The notes beneath the pieces were generated by a model, which saw nothing but the letters and a program-made list of their open reading frames with translations, made no database searches and was not told where the DNA came from. From Tetranychus cinnabarinus (lineage: Eukaryota > Arthropoda > Arachnida > Trombidiformes > Tetranychidae), in assembly GCA_022266195.1 (NCBI GenBank), contig WHVY01000004.1:9007501-9071500 (forward strand): 64,000 nucleotides of DNA, written 5' to 3'. Positions 9,271 to 18,578 of this stretch are shown here, in pieces. A program made the position numbers and the translations under genes. Positions within the stretch are counted from its first letter, which is position 1. The number at the start of each line of letters is the position of its first letter.

Positions 9271-10146
9271 TCAGCCACGTGTTCTCAAGTAAAGGTTTTT
9301 TTGACAAAACATACGTCTTAATTGTTCATCTCCATGCATGTATTGCCTCGTATAAAGATCGTCACACATAGAACCGAAATATTTTAGAACATCGAATTGT
9401 CTGAGAATCTCATTCTCATTAACAGGATCTCTTGATGCTTGGATAGCAGATGCAATTTTTGCGTTCAATTTCTCGTTAGTGATGATATCCTTCACCTTGT
9501 TAAAGAATCTTTTAGTATTTATATATCGACAGAAATGAAAACTGCATTCTCCTTCAGGTACCGAACTTTCAGGTACTAGAACATAACAAATAGAAGATCC
9601 CTTAAACCCATAATTAGCCTGATAAGCGAGCTGAAAACGTCCTTCAGCATTTCTGATTGAATCACAGATCTCCTCCTTATTAGGGGAAATATTGGATCTA
9701 TGAAAGAATTGAAAGGCAGTCAATATAGATGAATCTGTTAATGATGGAAATGGTAGCTTACTCTCCATGGCTGTAAATGAAATGATAAAGAGGCTCCTCA
9801 TCTTCCACCTGGTGATACTGCAGAAACATATGGGAGTTAAATTCACGCGGTACTCCAGTTATTGATTCAAGCTGATAATGAGTTTTGGAGTAAAAGATTG
9901 AATTAGACTCCGCTGAGTTATTACTTCATTACAGTTAATTTTAAACTTGACGTACCTGTTCGAATAATTGTATCCCTTTGAGTTTATATTTATCATCATT
10001 CCAATCAATGACTACATCATGATATTCACCTAGAAAGTCTACTTTGAATGTAGCTGAAAATGATAAAAAATGCAAAGTATTGAATGGATTATTTCATTTG
10101 GTAAAATGAACTTACTTTTATCAGAATTATCATTCTGTTGTTCCAT
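9271..10146 (-). CDS. Array family copy 2, intact, unknown function (possible ubiquitin-like N-domain)
   Basis: Exons 10146-10116, 10053-9956, 9871-9762 and 9697-9271 splice in phase (GT-AG) to 221 residues; introns are 62-84 bases. I do not recognise the family by name. It starts MEQQNDNSDK, then TTFKVDFLGEYHDVVIDW and LFEQLESITGVPREFN; the pattern of short strands followed by (I/V)TGVP resembles a ubiquitin-like (beta-grasp) domain at about 11-80, which is inference. A conserved LVPESSVPEGEC block near 115 leads into a helix-rich C-terminal half (FFNKVKDIITNEKLNAKIAS, ILRQFDVLKYF) ending LYLRTRG. No signal peptide or membrane segment is visible, so it is probably cytosolic. The exon 4 start follows a pyrimidine tract ending TTTCATAG; an alternative reading through intron 3 uses the wrong frame for exon 3. 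Confidence 0.82.
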
Positions 10147-10400
10147 TTTAACACGAATAATATCATAGAACTAGTTGTTTCAACTGGAACAAAAGTAAAC
10201 TGACAAAATTTGAAAAAGTTTCAGTACCTAACAAAGTAATAAGATTTTGGTTCTAAAAACAAGTTTATACCTGAGCGAAGCGCTCTTTTCAAACGAGACT
10301 GAAAGAAACTGTGAATTCTGAGAAAATGAATGCAATAATACCAAGTAATAAATATTAATAATTTTAACTCAACTTTTCATCATCTCATCATTTTATTTAT
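10147..10400 (-). promoter_or_regulatory. Upstream region of array copy 2, repeated before most copies
   Basis: A ~250-base block (TTTTAAA at the ATG, then ACAAGTTGTTTC, ACAAAATTTGAAAAAGTTT and AAGCGCTCTTTTCAAACGAG on the plus strand) recurs upstream of nearly every array copy. Here it has several small deletions. Indels that are not multiples of three show it is not coding. It probably holds the promoter and 5'UTR. Confidence 0.5.
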
Positions 10401-10447
10401 CCATTTATTTAAGTTTATTGAAGAGTTTACTCTTCTTGTTGGTGCAA

Positions 10448-11308
10448 TTAGCCGCGTGTTCTCAAATAAAGGTTTTTTCTGCCAGAAACAAATCTTTGTT
10501 GTTCATTTACATTTCTCCTCGTATAATGATGATCACAAATTGCACGGAAATATTGCAGAACATTAAATTGTCTGAGAACCTCAACACAATCGCCATAATC
10601 TCTTAATGATTGGATAGCAGACGCAATTTTTGCGCTCAATTCGTCGTTAGTGATGATATCCTTCAACTTGTTAAAAAAACTCTTAGTATGCTTATATCGA
10701 CAGAAATAAAAACTGCATCCTCCTTCTGGCACAGAACTTTCAGGTACTAGAACATAACCAATGCAAGGATGCTTGAACTCATAATGTTCCCCAAAAGTGA
10801 GGAGAAGAAAACGTCCAGCATCTCGAATTGAATCACAGATCTCCTCCTTACTAGGGTAGTCTGAACTATTGGAGCGATGAAAAAATTGAAAGACAGTCAA
10901 TATAGATGCATCTGAAAATGATAGAAATGGTAGCTTACTTGTAAGAGCTGGAAATGATATGATAATGTGGAGTCTCATCTTCCACCTGGAAATGATGCAG
11001 AAGAATTCCGGGGTTGAATTTACGCGGTATTCCAGTAATTGATTCAAGCTGTGATTCCGATTAAATGAGATTTGGTTGAGTTATTACTTAATTTCAGTCA
11101 AGTTTAAACTTGATTTACCTGTTCGAATAATTGTCTCGCTTTGTAAATATATTTATCATCATTCCAATCAATGACTAAGTCATGATATTCACCTAGAAAC
11201 TCTACTGCGAATGTAGCTAATGAAATGAAAGGTAAGAAGTTATTCCATATTCGAGAAAAAATAGAAATTAAACTTACTTTTATCAGAATTATCAATCTGT
11301 TGCTCCAT
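10448..11308 (-). CDS. Array family copy 3, intact, unknown function
   Basis: Exons 11308-11278, 11216-11119, 11048-10939 and 10865-10448 join to 218 residues. It belongs with the copy ending at 19763: both share SSDYP after exon 3, an extended GRF..LTFG segment and EVLRQFNVLQYF with ICDHHYTRR. The intron-3 acceptor has shifted to AATAG, a few bases downstream of the TTTCATAG used elsewhere. Start codon context and the 31-nt first exon (MEQQIDNSDK plus one base) are as in the other copies. Function unknown; same domain layout as the intact copy ending at 9271. Confidence 0.82.
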
Positions 11309-11487
11309 TTTAACGCAAATAATATCAATATGTTTATGAATGGTGGAATAGGAAATAGGTGGAAGAACAAGTTGTTTCAACGGAAAACAAAAGTAAACTG
11401 ACAAAATTTGAAAAAGTTTTGGTTCCTAACAAAGAACTAAGATATTGGCCCAAAAACAAGTTTCAACCTGAGCAAAGCGCCCTAACA
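11309..11487 (-). promoter_or_regulatory. Upstream block of array copy 3, truncated
   Basis: Matches the first ~170 bases of the recurrent array upstream block, ending at AAGCGCCC, where it is joined to the hamlet-flank duplication beginning ACAAGACATGG. Confidence 0.5.
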
Positions 11488-11611
11488 AGACATGGAAAGT
11501 TGATTTAGTGGAATAATGATGATTGCTTTTCATTTGGAAATAATAAGTTTAGTTTGGAAATACATTTACTGATATGATTTTCAACCATAAATTCATAAAT
11601 TTGTTTAATAT
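11488..11611. repeat. Diverged partial copy of the hamlet 3'-flank segment
   Basis: ACAAGACATGGAAAGTTGAT and the following ~110 bases match 13977-14090 and 21085-21195 with scattered changes. It is joined on its right to a fragment of the hamlet coding exon. Confidence 0.75.
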
Positions 11612-12150
11612 TTATGAAAATTCTATTGGTGAAGGTGACTCGTCAATCTTAATTTCTCCTGTTGAACGATAATTTTCAAGATTCTCCTGGTTTGCTTGGA
11701 CATTTTGACGTTGTTGCTGTTGATGGTTAACATGATGATTAGAATGATGATGATTTTGTTGATTATTATTACTATTGTTACTACTATTTGTGTGATTATT
11801 GTTTACTCTGTTTGATTCATTTTTATTTGGATAATGATGATTACTTGTTGCTGAACCATTTTGTGATGATGAATCTCGTAAATTACAGGTTGGACTATTT
11901 TTGTTGCCATTGACTTGAGATGAATTTTGGTATAAACTTGCATTGCTTTCAGTTTCATCTGTATCAATGTTTGAATCTTCCTCATCAATCTCCAACTGAG
12001 CCAAACGAATTGAACCTCGTTTCTTGATTATTCTCAAATCCAACGGCTCTTCACGACCAGATTGACCACTTTCCCTTTGACTGTTCATTTGAACATCTGA
12101 CTGTTCACCAATTGGTATCCTTAGATTGGACAATTATGAGACTTGCAACT
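11612..12150 (-). pseudogene. Hamlet zinc-finger-exon fragment 1 (no fingers)
   Basis: Near-identical to the hamlet coding sequence at about 23494-24040: IPIGEQSDVQ, the CtBP-binding EEPLDLR, the acidic DEEDSNIDTDE stretch, the Asn/His/Gln-rich linker and SPSPI are all present. The open frame covers 173 codons but begins without an ATG and ends in EFS just past the breakpoint. The Gln run is 4 long against 7 in hamlet. On its other side the sequence runs through a TTTATT microhomology into the TRAPPC4 intron-2 acceptor. No promoter or start is evident, so I call it a duplicated fragment. Confidence 0.88.
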
Positions 12151-12171
12151 TTTATTATTATTTACCGACAG

Positions 12172-12553
12172 GTTTGGAATCGCACCTTTAAGCTCAAATG
12201 AGAAAATTGTATTCGCTTCTATGTTTCATTCCATGTGTGCCATTGCCTCCCTGCAAATCAACCGAAATTGTATCAAAGATCCAAGTAAATCACGCAGCAT
12301 CGCATCTGGAATTGAGGTTTTGGAGACTGACAATTTTAGGCTCAACTGTTTTCAAACGTTGACTGGTCTTAAGATTATTGTTATGAGTGATGTGTCTTCT
12401 TTTAGTCCACGCAAGGAGATTCTTCTGCGGAAAATTTATGACCTGTACACCGATTATGCATTGAAAAATCCCTTCTACTCGTTGGATATGCCGATCAGGT
12501 GTGAGCTTTTCGATACAAATCTGCAATTGCTTCTAGAGCAACGGGAAATTTAA
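12172..12553 (+). pseudogene. Duplicated TRAPPC4 last exon, open reading frame intact
   Basis: 382 nt, the same length as exon 3 of the parent at 7223-7604, with its splice acceptor (TTTACCGACAG) and downstream AATAAA retained. The coding differences I can see are mostly silent; one visible replacement is KEV to KEI before LLRK. Exons 1 and 2 are missing: upstream is a hamlet fragment in opposite orientation. By itself it cannot make TRAPPC4. It could only be expressed as a trans- or alternatively spliced 3' exon, for which the sequence gives no support beyond the preserved acceptor. Confidence 0.85.
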
Positions 12554-12653
12554 TAATTGAATACAATATTTACATAATTCATTGCAATAAAGTTTTATCA
12601 TTTTATTTATTCAATTTTTTAAGTTCATTGAAGAGACTTTGTTGTTGGTCCAA

Positions 12654-13514
12654 TTAACCACGTGTTCTCATATAAAGGTTTCTATCACAATGTCTACGTC
12701 TTTCTTCTTCATTTACATATTTCCTTGTGTAAAGATCATTACAAATAGAACCGAAATATTTTAGAATATCGAATTGTCTAAGAATCACATTATAATTTCT
12801 ATAATCTCGTAACGCTTCGAAAACAGGCGCGACTTTTGCGTTCAATTTATCGTTATTGATGATATCCTTCAACTTGTTAAAGAAACTTTTAGTATTTTTA
12901 TATCGACAGAAATAAAAACTGCATTCTCCTTCAGGTACCGAACTTTCAGGTACTAGAAAATAATTAATAAGAGTTTCATGTAACACATAACTAGCCTCAT
13001 AAGCGAGATGAAAACGTCCTTCAGCATTTCTGATTGAATTACAGATCATATCCTTATTAGGTGAATCACTGCCACTATGAAAAAATTGAAAGGCAGTCAA
13101 TATAGATGAATCTATTAATGATAGAAAAGGTAGCTTACTCTGTAAAACTGTAAATGTTATAATAATGGGGCTCCTCATTTTCCACCTGATAATGATGCAG
13201 ACGAATTTCGTAGATGAATTTACGCGGTACTCCAGTTACTGATTCGAGCTGTGAGTTCGATTAAATGAGATTTGGTTAAGTTATCACTTCATTTCAGTTA
13301 AGTTTAAACTTAAAGTTTACCTGTTCGAATAATTGTCTCCCTTTGTATTCATATTTATCATCATTCCAATCAATGAATACATCATGATATTCCCCCAAAA
13401 ACTCTACTTTGAATGTTGCTAATAAAATGCAAGGTAAAGAGTTAATTATTTCAAATTAACGATAAAATAGAAATAAAACCTACTTTTATCAGAATTATCA
13501 TTTTGTTGCTCCAT
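12654..13514 (-). CDS. Array family copy 4, intact, unknown function
   Basis: Exons 13514-13484, 13418-13321, 13248-13139 and 13074-12654 give 219 residues. Intron 1 has the weaker donor GTAGGT; the other borders are standard. Distinctive residues: LESVTGVP in exon 3, KDMICNSIRNAEG, EASYVLHETLINY in the variable segment, and a C-terminus LYMRTRG where the other copies have LYLRTRG. It lies directly behind the copied TRAPPC4 last exon, in the same convergent layout as copy 1 and the real TRAPPC4, indicating that both were duplicated as one block. Confidence 0.82.
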
Positions 13515-13764
13515 TTTAAACAAATAATATCAATTTGAGTATGAATCTCTTAACAGGAAAAAAAATGGAAGAACAAGTTGTTTCAACTGAAAACAAAAGT
13601 AAAACTGACAAAATTTGAAAAAGTTTTGGCTCCTAACAAAGGACTATGATATTGGCCCAAAACAAGTTTCTACCTGAGAAAAGCGCTCTTTTCAAACGAG
13701 ACGGAAAGAAAACTGAATTCTGTGAAATTGAATTCAATAATATCAAGGAGCAAAAAAAATAGTT
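13515..13764 (-). promoter_or_regulatory. Upstream block of array copy 4
   Basis: Contains the recurrent array upstream sequence. From about 13480 onward it is almost identical to the sequence in front of the copy starting at 20621, including the A-rich stretch GGAAAAAAAATGG. Confidence 0.5.
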
Positions 13765-14456
13765 TTGTCTCATTTTTCATCATTTTATTTATACATTTAT
13801 TTAAGTTCATCGAAGAGACTCTTCTTGTTGATTTTTGATAATACAGACAAAGATGACAAGCAATGCTTCATAATTAATAGATAATATAATTGTTAATATA
13901 ATAGTTATAATAATAATAATAAATTGATAATATAATTAAGGATTACACATGATGATGGTTTTAAGGATAAGAAATAACAAGACATGGAAACTTGATTTAG
14001 TTGAATAATGATGATTGCTTTTCATTTGGTTTCAATAAGTTTAGTTTGGAAATCCATTTTTTGATATGATTTTTCACCATAAATTCAGCCAATCAGAATC
14101 AGAATAAAGCATGAAAATGTCACACAATTCATATTTAAATAATGGAAAAGATTGATTGGAATATTCAAGTTAATCCTTAAAATGGTAAACGCAACAATTA
14201 ATGGTTTCGCTCATGTTCATGTTGACCAATTGAACAGTTAAGATGGAAGAACGTATATTATATTGAATTATGGAATTTTCCGTTTCATGATAAAAAACAT
14301 GTTTCATGGTGATGATGAGAATGATGAAAGTCAGGTTATAAATTAAAGAGCAATGAATTTGGTTTGATAATGAAACAAGGGAAAGAATACAAAGAAAAGT
14401 GTTTTTCGTTTAAATATTTTGCTTCTTTGGATAAATTGTAAACTCATCAGCTATTA
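13765..14456. repeat. Segmental duplication of the hamlet 3' flank (copy of 20876-21560)
   Basis: Begins with a remnant array-family 3'UTR (TCATTTTATTTAT...GAGACTCTTCTTGTTG) that stops abruptly, then follows 20939-21560 almost base for base: the run of ATA repeats, TTACACATGATGATGG and GTAAACTCATCAGCTAT. The match ends at about 14456/21560. The whole shared block extends back to about 13480/20590. No genes. Confidence 0.88.
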
Positions 14457-14479
14457 AGATGATGAGTGATGAGATCAGG

Positions 14480-15296
14480 GTTTAAGGGATCTTCTATATG
14501 TTATTCTCTAGTACCTGAAAGTTCGGTACCTGAAGGAGAATGCAGTTTTCATTTCTGTCGATATATAAATACTAAAAGATTCTTTAACAAGGTGAAGGAT
14601 ATCATCACTAACGAGCCATTGAACGCAAAAATTGCGTCTGCTATCCAAGCATCAAGAGATCCTGCTAATGAGAATGATATTCTCAGACAATTCGATGTTC
14701 TAAAATATTTCCATTCTATGTGTGACGATCTTTATACGAGGCAATACATGCATGGAGATGAACAATTAAGACGTATGTTTTGTCAAAAAAACCTTTACTT
14801 GAGAACACGTGGCTGATTGAACCACCAAGAAAAGTCTCTTCAATAAATTAAAATAGAATAATAAATAAAATGATAAAACTAGACAAATCTATTATTTTTT
14901 TCATTTTCATTGCATTCAGTTTCACAGAATTCAGTTTTATTTCCGTCTCGTTTGAAAAGAGCGCTTTGCTCAGGTTGAAACTTGTTTTTGGGCCAATATC
15001 TTAGTACTTTGTTAGGAACAAAAACTTTTTCAAATTTTGTAAGTTTCACTTTTGTTTTCCGTTGAAACAACTTGTTCTTCCACCTATTTCCTATTCCAAT
15101 ATTCATATTCATATTGACTTTATTTGTTTAAAATGGAGCAACACAACGACAATTCTGATAAAAGTAAGTTCATTTTACCAAATGAAATAATCCATTCAAT
15201 ACTTTGCATTTTTTATCAATTTCAGCAACATTCAAAGTAGAGTTTCTAGGTGAATATTATGACTTAGTCATTGATTGGAATGATGATAAATATATT
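14480..15296 (+). pseudogene. Inverted array fragment (3' part of one copy plus 5' part of the next)
   Basis: Reverse-complement copy of about 8790-9620. Left to right on the plus strand it holds the last ~112 codons of exon 4 (GFKGSSICY to LRTRG, stop 14814-14816), the intergenic sequence, the upstream block (14880-15110), exon 1 (15133-15163, MEQHNDNSDK), intron 1, and exon 2 from 15226 until it breaks off at ATATATTG near 15295, where a hamlet fragment begins. Neither half can make a complete protein. It is the only array piece in this orientation. Confidence 0.85.
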
Positions 15297-15865
15297 GGTG
15301 AAGGTGACTCGTCAATTTTAATTTCTCCTGTTGAACGATAATTTTCAAGATTCTCCTGGTTTGCTTGGACATTTTGACGTTGTTGCTGTTGTTGCTGTTG
15401 TTGCTGTTGATGGTTAACATGATGATTAAAATGATGATGATTTTGTTGATTATTATTACTATTGTTACTGCTATTTGTGTGATTATTGTTTACTCTGTTT
15501 GATTCATTTTTATTTGGATAATGATGATTACTTGATAAACTTTTAACTAAATTATTCTTATTGTTATTATTGATTGGATTAGCACCTTGCTTATTGTTAT
15601 CCTCTTCGTCTTCAAACTCTTCACCAGCTTCTTCACAACCTTCACCTTCACAAAACTTTTTGTGCTTGGAGAGTGCAGTTACCGTTGAAAAGATTTGACC
15701 ACACTTTGTACACTTTATTTGTGATCGACAATTGGCTTGCATACGTCTATGCCGACACAAGTTGGAAAATTGCGTGTACGATTTTGAACATACTTCACAT
15801 CGAAAGGGTTTAGATGAACTGTGAATATGGGTGTGTTTCTTGAGCTTATGATTGTTTTTCTTCAT
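15257..15865 (-). CDS. Chimeric zinc-finger ORF: hamlet fragment 2 behind array-family upstream sequence
   Basis: 202 codons, ATG at 15865. After about 10 novel residues (MKKNNHKLKK) it follows hamlet: the tail of one finger (HTHIHSSSKPF), a finger of the FRCEVCSKSYTQFSNLCRH type, and the C2HC finger IKCTKCGQIF...HKKFC. Then KSLSS is fused to NHHYPNKN, skipping about 220 hamlet residues, and the Asn/His-rich linker follows with a Gln run of 10. The last 11 residues come from inverted array exon 2. Sequence around the ATG (TTTAAAATG on the coding strand) and upstream matches the array-family start region, so array promoter sequence may drive it. It lacks the PR domain, the PFDLS and PLDLR motifs and the C-terminal fingers. 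It could be a non-functional fragment; transcript data would decide. Confidence 0.6.
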   Translation of the reverse strand: MKKNNHKLKKHTHIHSSSKPFRCEVCSKSYTQFSNLCRHRRMQANCRSQIKCTKCGQIFSTVTALSKHKKFCEGEGCEEAGEEFEDEEDNNKQGANPINNNNKNNLVKSLSSNHHYPNKNESNRVNNNHTNSSNNSNNNQQNHHHFNHHVNHQQQQQQQQQQRQNVQANQENLENYRSTGEIKIDESPSPIYLSSFQSMTKS

Positions 15866-15960
15866 TTTAAACAGATATCATGTGTATATGAATTTGTGGA
15901 TAGGAACCAGGTAGAAGAACAAATTGTTTCAACTGAAAACAAAAGTAAACTCAACTTTAT
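15866..15960 (-). promoter_or_regulatory. Array-type upstream sequence in front of the chimeric ORF
   Basis: Reads TTTAAACAGATATCATGTGT and on to GTAGAAGAACAAATTGTTTC on the plus strand, clearly related to the block before intact array copies but cut short at about 15945, where an array 3'UTR follows. Confidence 0.45.
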
Positions 15961-16012
15961 CATTTTATTTATTCATTTATTAAGTTTATTTAGAGACTTC
16001 TTGGTGGTTCAA

Positions 16013-16932
16013 TCAGCCACGTGTTCTCAAGTAAAGGTTTTTCTCATCTTCTGGTTCTCGCCAATATTTATCATGACACATAGATAAAAAATATTGTAAA
16101 ACATTGAATTGTCTAAGGATCTCATTCTCTGCGTTAATTCCTTCCAATGGTTGGATAAGAGACATGACTTTTGCATTCAATTGGTCATTATTGATAATAT
16201 CTTTTGCCTTGTTGAAAAAAGTTTTAGTATTTTTATATTGACAGAAATCATGGAAGCATCCTCCTTCTGGAACCAGGCTTTCAGGTACTAGGTAATAAGT
16301 AATTACAGTCCTTTTCTTGAAAGTGTCTTCAAACCAAATTTCATAACCGAGATGGAAACTTCCTTCAGCATAACTAATTGAATTCATGATCTCCTCCTTA
16401 GTGACACTGAACTCGCTATGAAAAGGATTGAAAGCAGTACGTATAAATATACCTGTGATAAATTGTTTTGATTAATGATAGAAATGATAACTTACATACC
16501 GTTCACTCCGAGGTTCCCAATCGCCCCTTATTCAATGCAATGATAAGCTGATATGTTATGATATAGCAATGATATGTTGACGTAATTCCCTAGACGTCCA
16601 GGCCCATACAGAAGTATATCGGGATTACATTGTCTTGGTACTCCATTTATTGATTCAAACTGTGAATGAGTTGCAGTGAAAGATTAAATGAGATTTGGAT
16701 TATTTATTTCTTCATTTAAGTCGGGTTTAAACTTAACTTACCTGTTCGAATAATTGTTTCGCTTTGTAGATATATTCATCATCATTCCAATTAATGACTA
16801 AGTCATGATATTCACTTAAAAACTCTACTTTGAACGTTGCTGAAATTGATAAAAAATGCTATGTAATGAATGGATTATTTCACTTGATAAAATGAACTTA
16901 CTTTTATCAGAGTTGTCGTTGTGTTGCTCCAT
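16013..16932 (-). pseudogene. Array family copy 6, nonsense codon in exon 3
   Basis: Exons 16932-16902, 16839-16742, 16659-16496 and 16415-16013; all four have usable splice sites and matching phases. Exon 3 is of a divergent type (FESINGVPRQCNPDILLY) and is 164 nt instead of 110; after SAYHCIE it reads TAA where the sister copy at 17510 has TAC. Translation would stop there, before the conserved exon 4. Exon 4 itself is open (to LRTRG) and the most divergent in the array (GCFHDFCQYKNTKTFF). A truncated protein of ~85-90 residues is possible. Confidence 0.75.
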
Positions 16933-17215
16933 TTTAAACAAATATCAATATGTATGTGAATCTGTGAATAGGAAACAGGTGGAAGAACAAGTTGTTTCAC
17001 CGGAAAACAAAAGTAAACTGACAAAATTTGAAAAAGTTTTGGTTCCTAACAAAGAACTAGAACATTGTCCCAAAAACAAGTTTCAACCTGAGCAAACTGC
17101 TCTTTCCAAACGAGACGGCAAGAAAACTGAATTCTGTGAAACTGAATGCAATAATATCAAGAAACAAAAAAATAATAGACTGTTCTCAACTTTTATCATT
17201 TTAGTAAAATGTTCA

Positions 17216-17485
17216 CAACGAGCGCTATTTGCAAAATATAATAATTTAAAGAGTAAATTTGAATCATCTTAAGAATCTCATTTCGCGCAAAATTTACTGC
17301 AAATTTTCATTCAAAGATTGATATTTGGTCATCTCAAAAACAGGGTCAGAATACAATTCACAAAATTAAATTGCTCGATATGTTGGTGAACAACAAATGA
17401 AAAATTCTGTAATATTTTATTGTTTGTCTAATGCAATCATTCGAAGTCATATTCACTCCAATGTTTCATGAATGAATTTCAGCCA
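17216..17485. other. Unique spacer replacing exon 4 of array copy 7
   Basis: About 270 AT-rich bases without similarity to other parts of the array that I can see. They begin after the array upstream block (GTTCACAACGAGCGC) and end in intron 3 of copy 7. No gene recognised. Confidence 0.5.
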
Positions 17486-17509
17486 TTAATGATAGAAATG
17501 ATAACTTAC

Positions 17510-17922
17510 AAGCCATATAATCTGAAATCCTCAATCGTCCCGTAATTAATGCAATGATAAGCTATGTCGACGTAATCCTCTAGACGTCTAGGCCCATACA
17601 GAAGTATATCGGGATTACATTGTCTTGGTACTCCAATTATTGATTCAAACTGTGAATGAGTTGCAGTGAAAGATTAAATGAGATTTGGATTATTTATTTC
17701 TTCATTTAAGTCGGGTTTAAACTTAACTTACCTGTTCGAATAATTATTTCGCTTTGTAAATATATTCATCATCATTCCAATCAATGACTACATCATGATA
17801 TTCACCTAAAAACTCTACTTTGAACGTTGCTAAAAATGATAACAAATGCAAAGTAATGAATGGATTATTACATTTGGTAAAATATACTTACTTTTGTCAG
17901 AATTGTCGTTGTGTTGCTCCAT
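17510..17922 (-). pseudogene. Array family copy 7, exons 1-3 only
   Basis: Exons 17922-17892, 17829-17732 and 17649-17510 are intact and in phase, with the divergent exon 3 type: FESIIGVPRQCNPDILLY followed by GPRRLEDYVDIAYHC. After the intron-3 donor and ~20 bases of intron the family sequence stops, and exon 4 is absent. The gene is therefore 3'-truncated. Its exon 3 is the version that most resembles a ubiquitin-like strand-turn pattern (GVP...LLYGPRRLED). Confidence 0.8.
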
Positions 17923-18104
17923 TTTAACACGCATAATATCAATATGAATCTCTGAACAGGAAACAGGTGTAAGAACAAGTTGTTCCAACGGAAAACGAAG
18001 CAAAACTGACAAAATTTGAAGTTTTAGTTCCACAAAGTACTAGGATATTGGTCCAAAAACAAGTTTCAACCTGAGCAAAGCGCTCTTTTCAAATCAACTT
18101 TTTA

Positions 18105-18410
18105 CTCCCTGCAAATCAACCGAAATTGTATCAAAGATTCAAGTAAATCACGCAGCATCGTATCTGGAATTGAGGTTTTGGAGACTGACAATTTCGGCCT
18201 GAACTTTTTTCAAACGCTGACTGGTCTTAAGATTATTGTTATGAGTGATTTCTCTTCTTTTAGTCCACGCAAGGAGGTTCTTCTGATCACCTGGTGACTT
18301 CTACACCGATTATGCATTGAAAAATCTCTTCTACTCGTTAGATATGCCGATCAGGTGTTAATTTTTTGATACAAATCTACAATTGCTTCTAGAGCAACGG
18401 GAAATGTAAT
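18105..18410 (+). pseudogene. Decayed copy of the TRAPPC4 last exon
   Basis: Matches TRAPPC4 exon 3 from SLQINRNC to the end, then about 100 bases of its 3' flank. It lacks the first ~80 nt and the splice acceptor. A 20-base stretch at LLRKIYDLY is replaced by unrelated sequence with an in-frame disruption, and RCEL has become RC-stop. Its downstream neighbour is an array gene in convergent orientation, as at the parent locus. Confidence 0.87.
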
Positions 18411-18578
18411 AATTGAATACAATATTAACAAAATTCATTGCAATAAAGTTATAATATTTTATTATCAAATTATTTCACGTTACTAAACTGTTATTGATGT
18501 AAAACAACTTTTATCATTTTATTTATTTATTTATTTATTCATATAAGTTTATTGAAGAGACTTTTCTTGTTGGTCCAA

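Noticed and set aside
9762..9846. Reading array exon 4 upstream through intron 3 (a frame with KLPFPSLTDSSILTAFQFF)
   Set aside because: That frame conflicts with the conserved exon 3 frame (LESITGVP...). A 64-base intron with GTAAG donor and a TTTCATAG acceptor restores the phase in every copy.
9271..10146. Assignment of the array family to BAG co-chaperones (ubiquitin-like plus helical domain)
   Set aside because: The order of domains is suggestive but I could not match the BAG domain residues in the C-terminal half, so no name is given.
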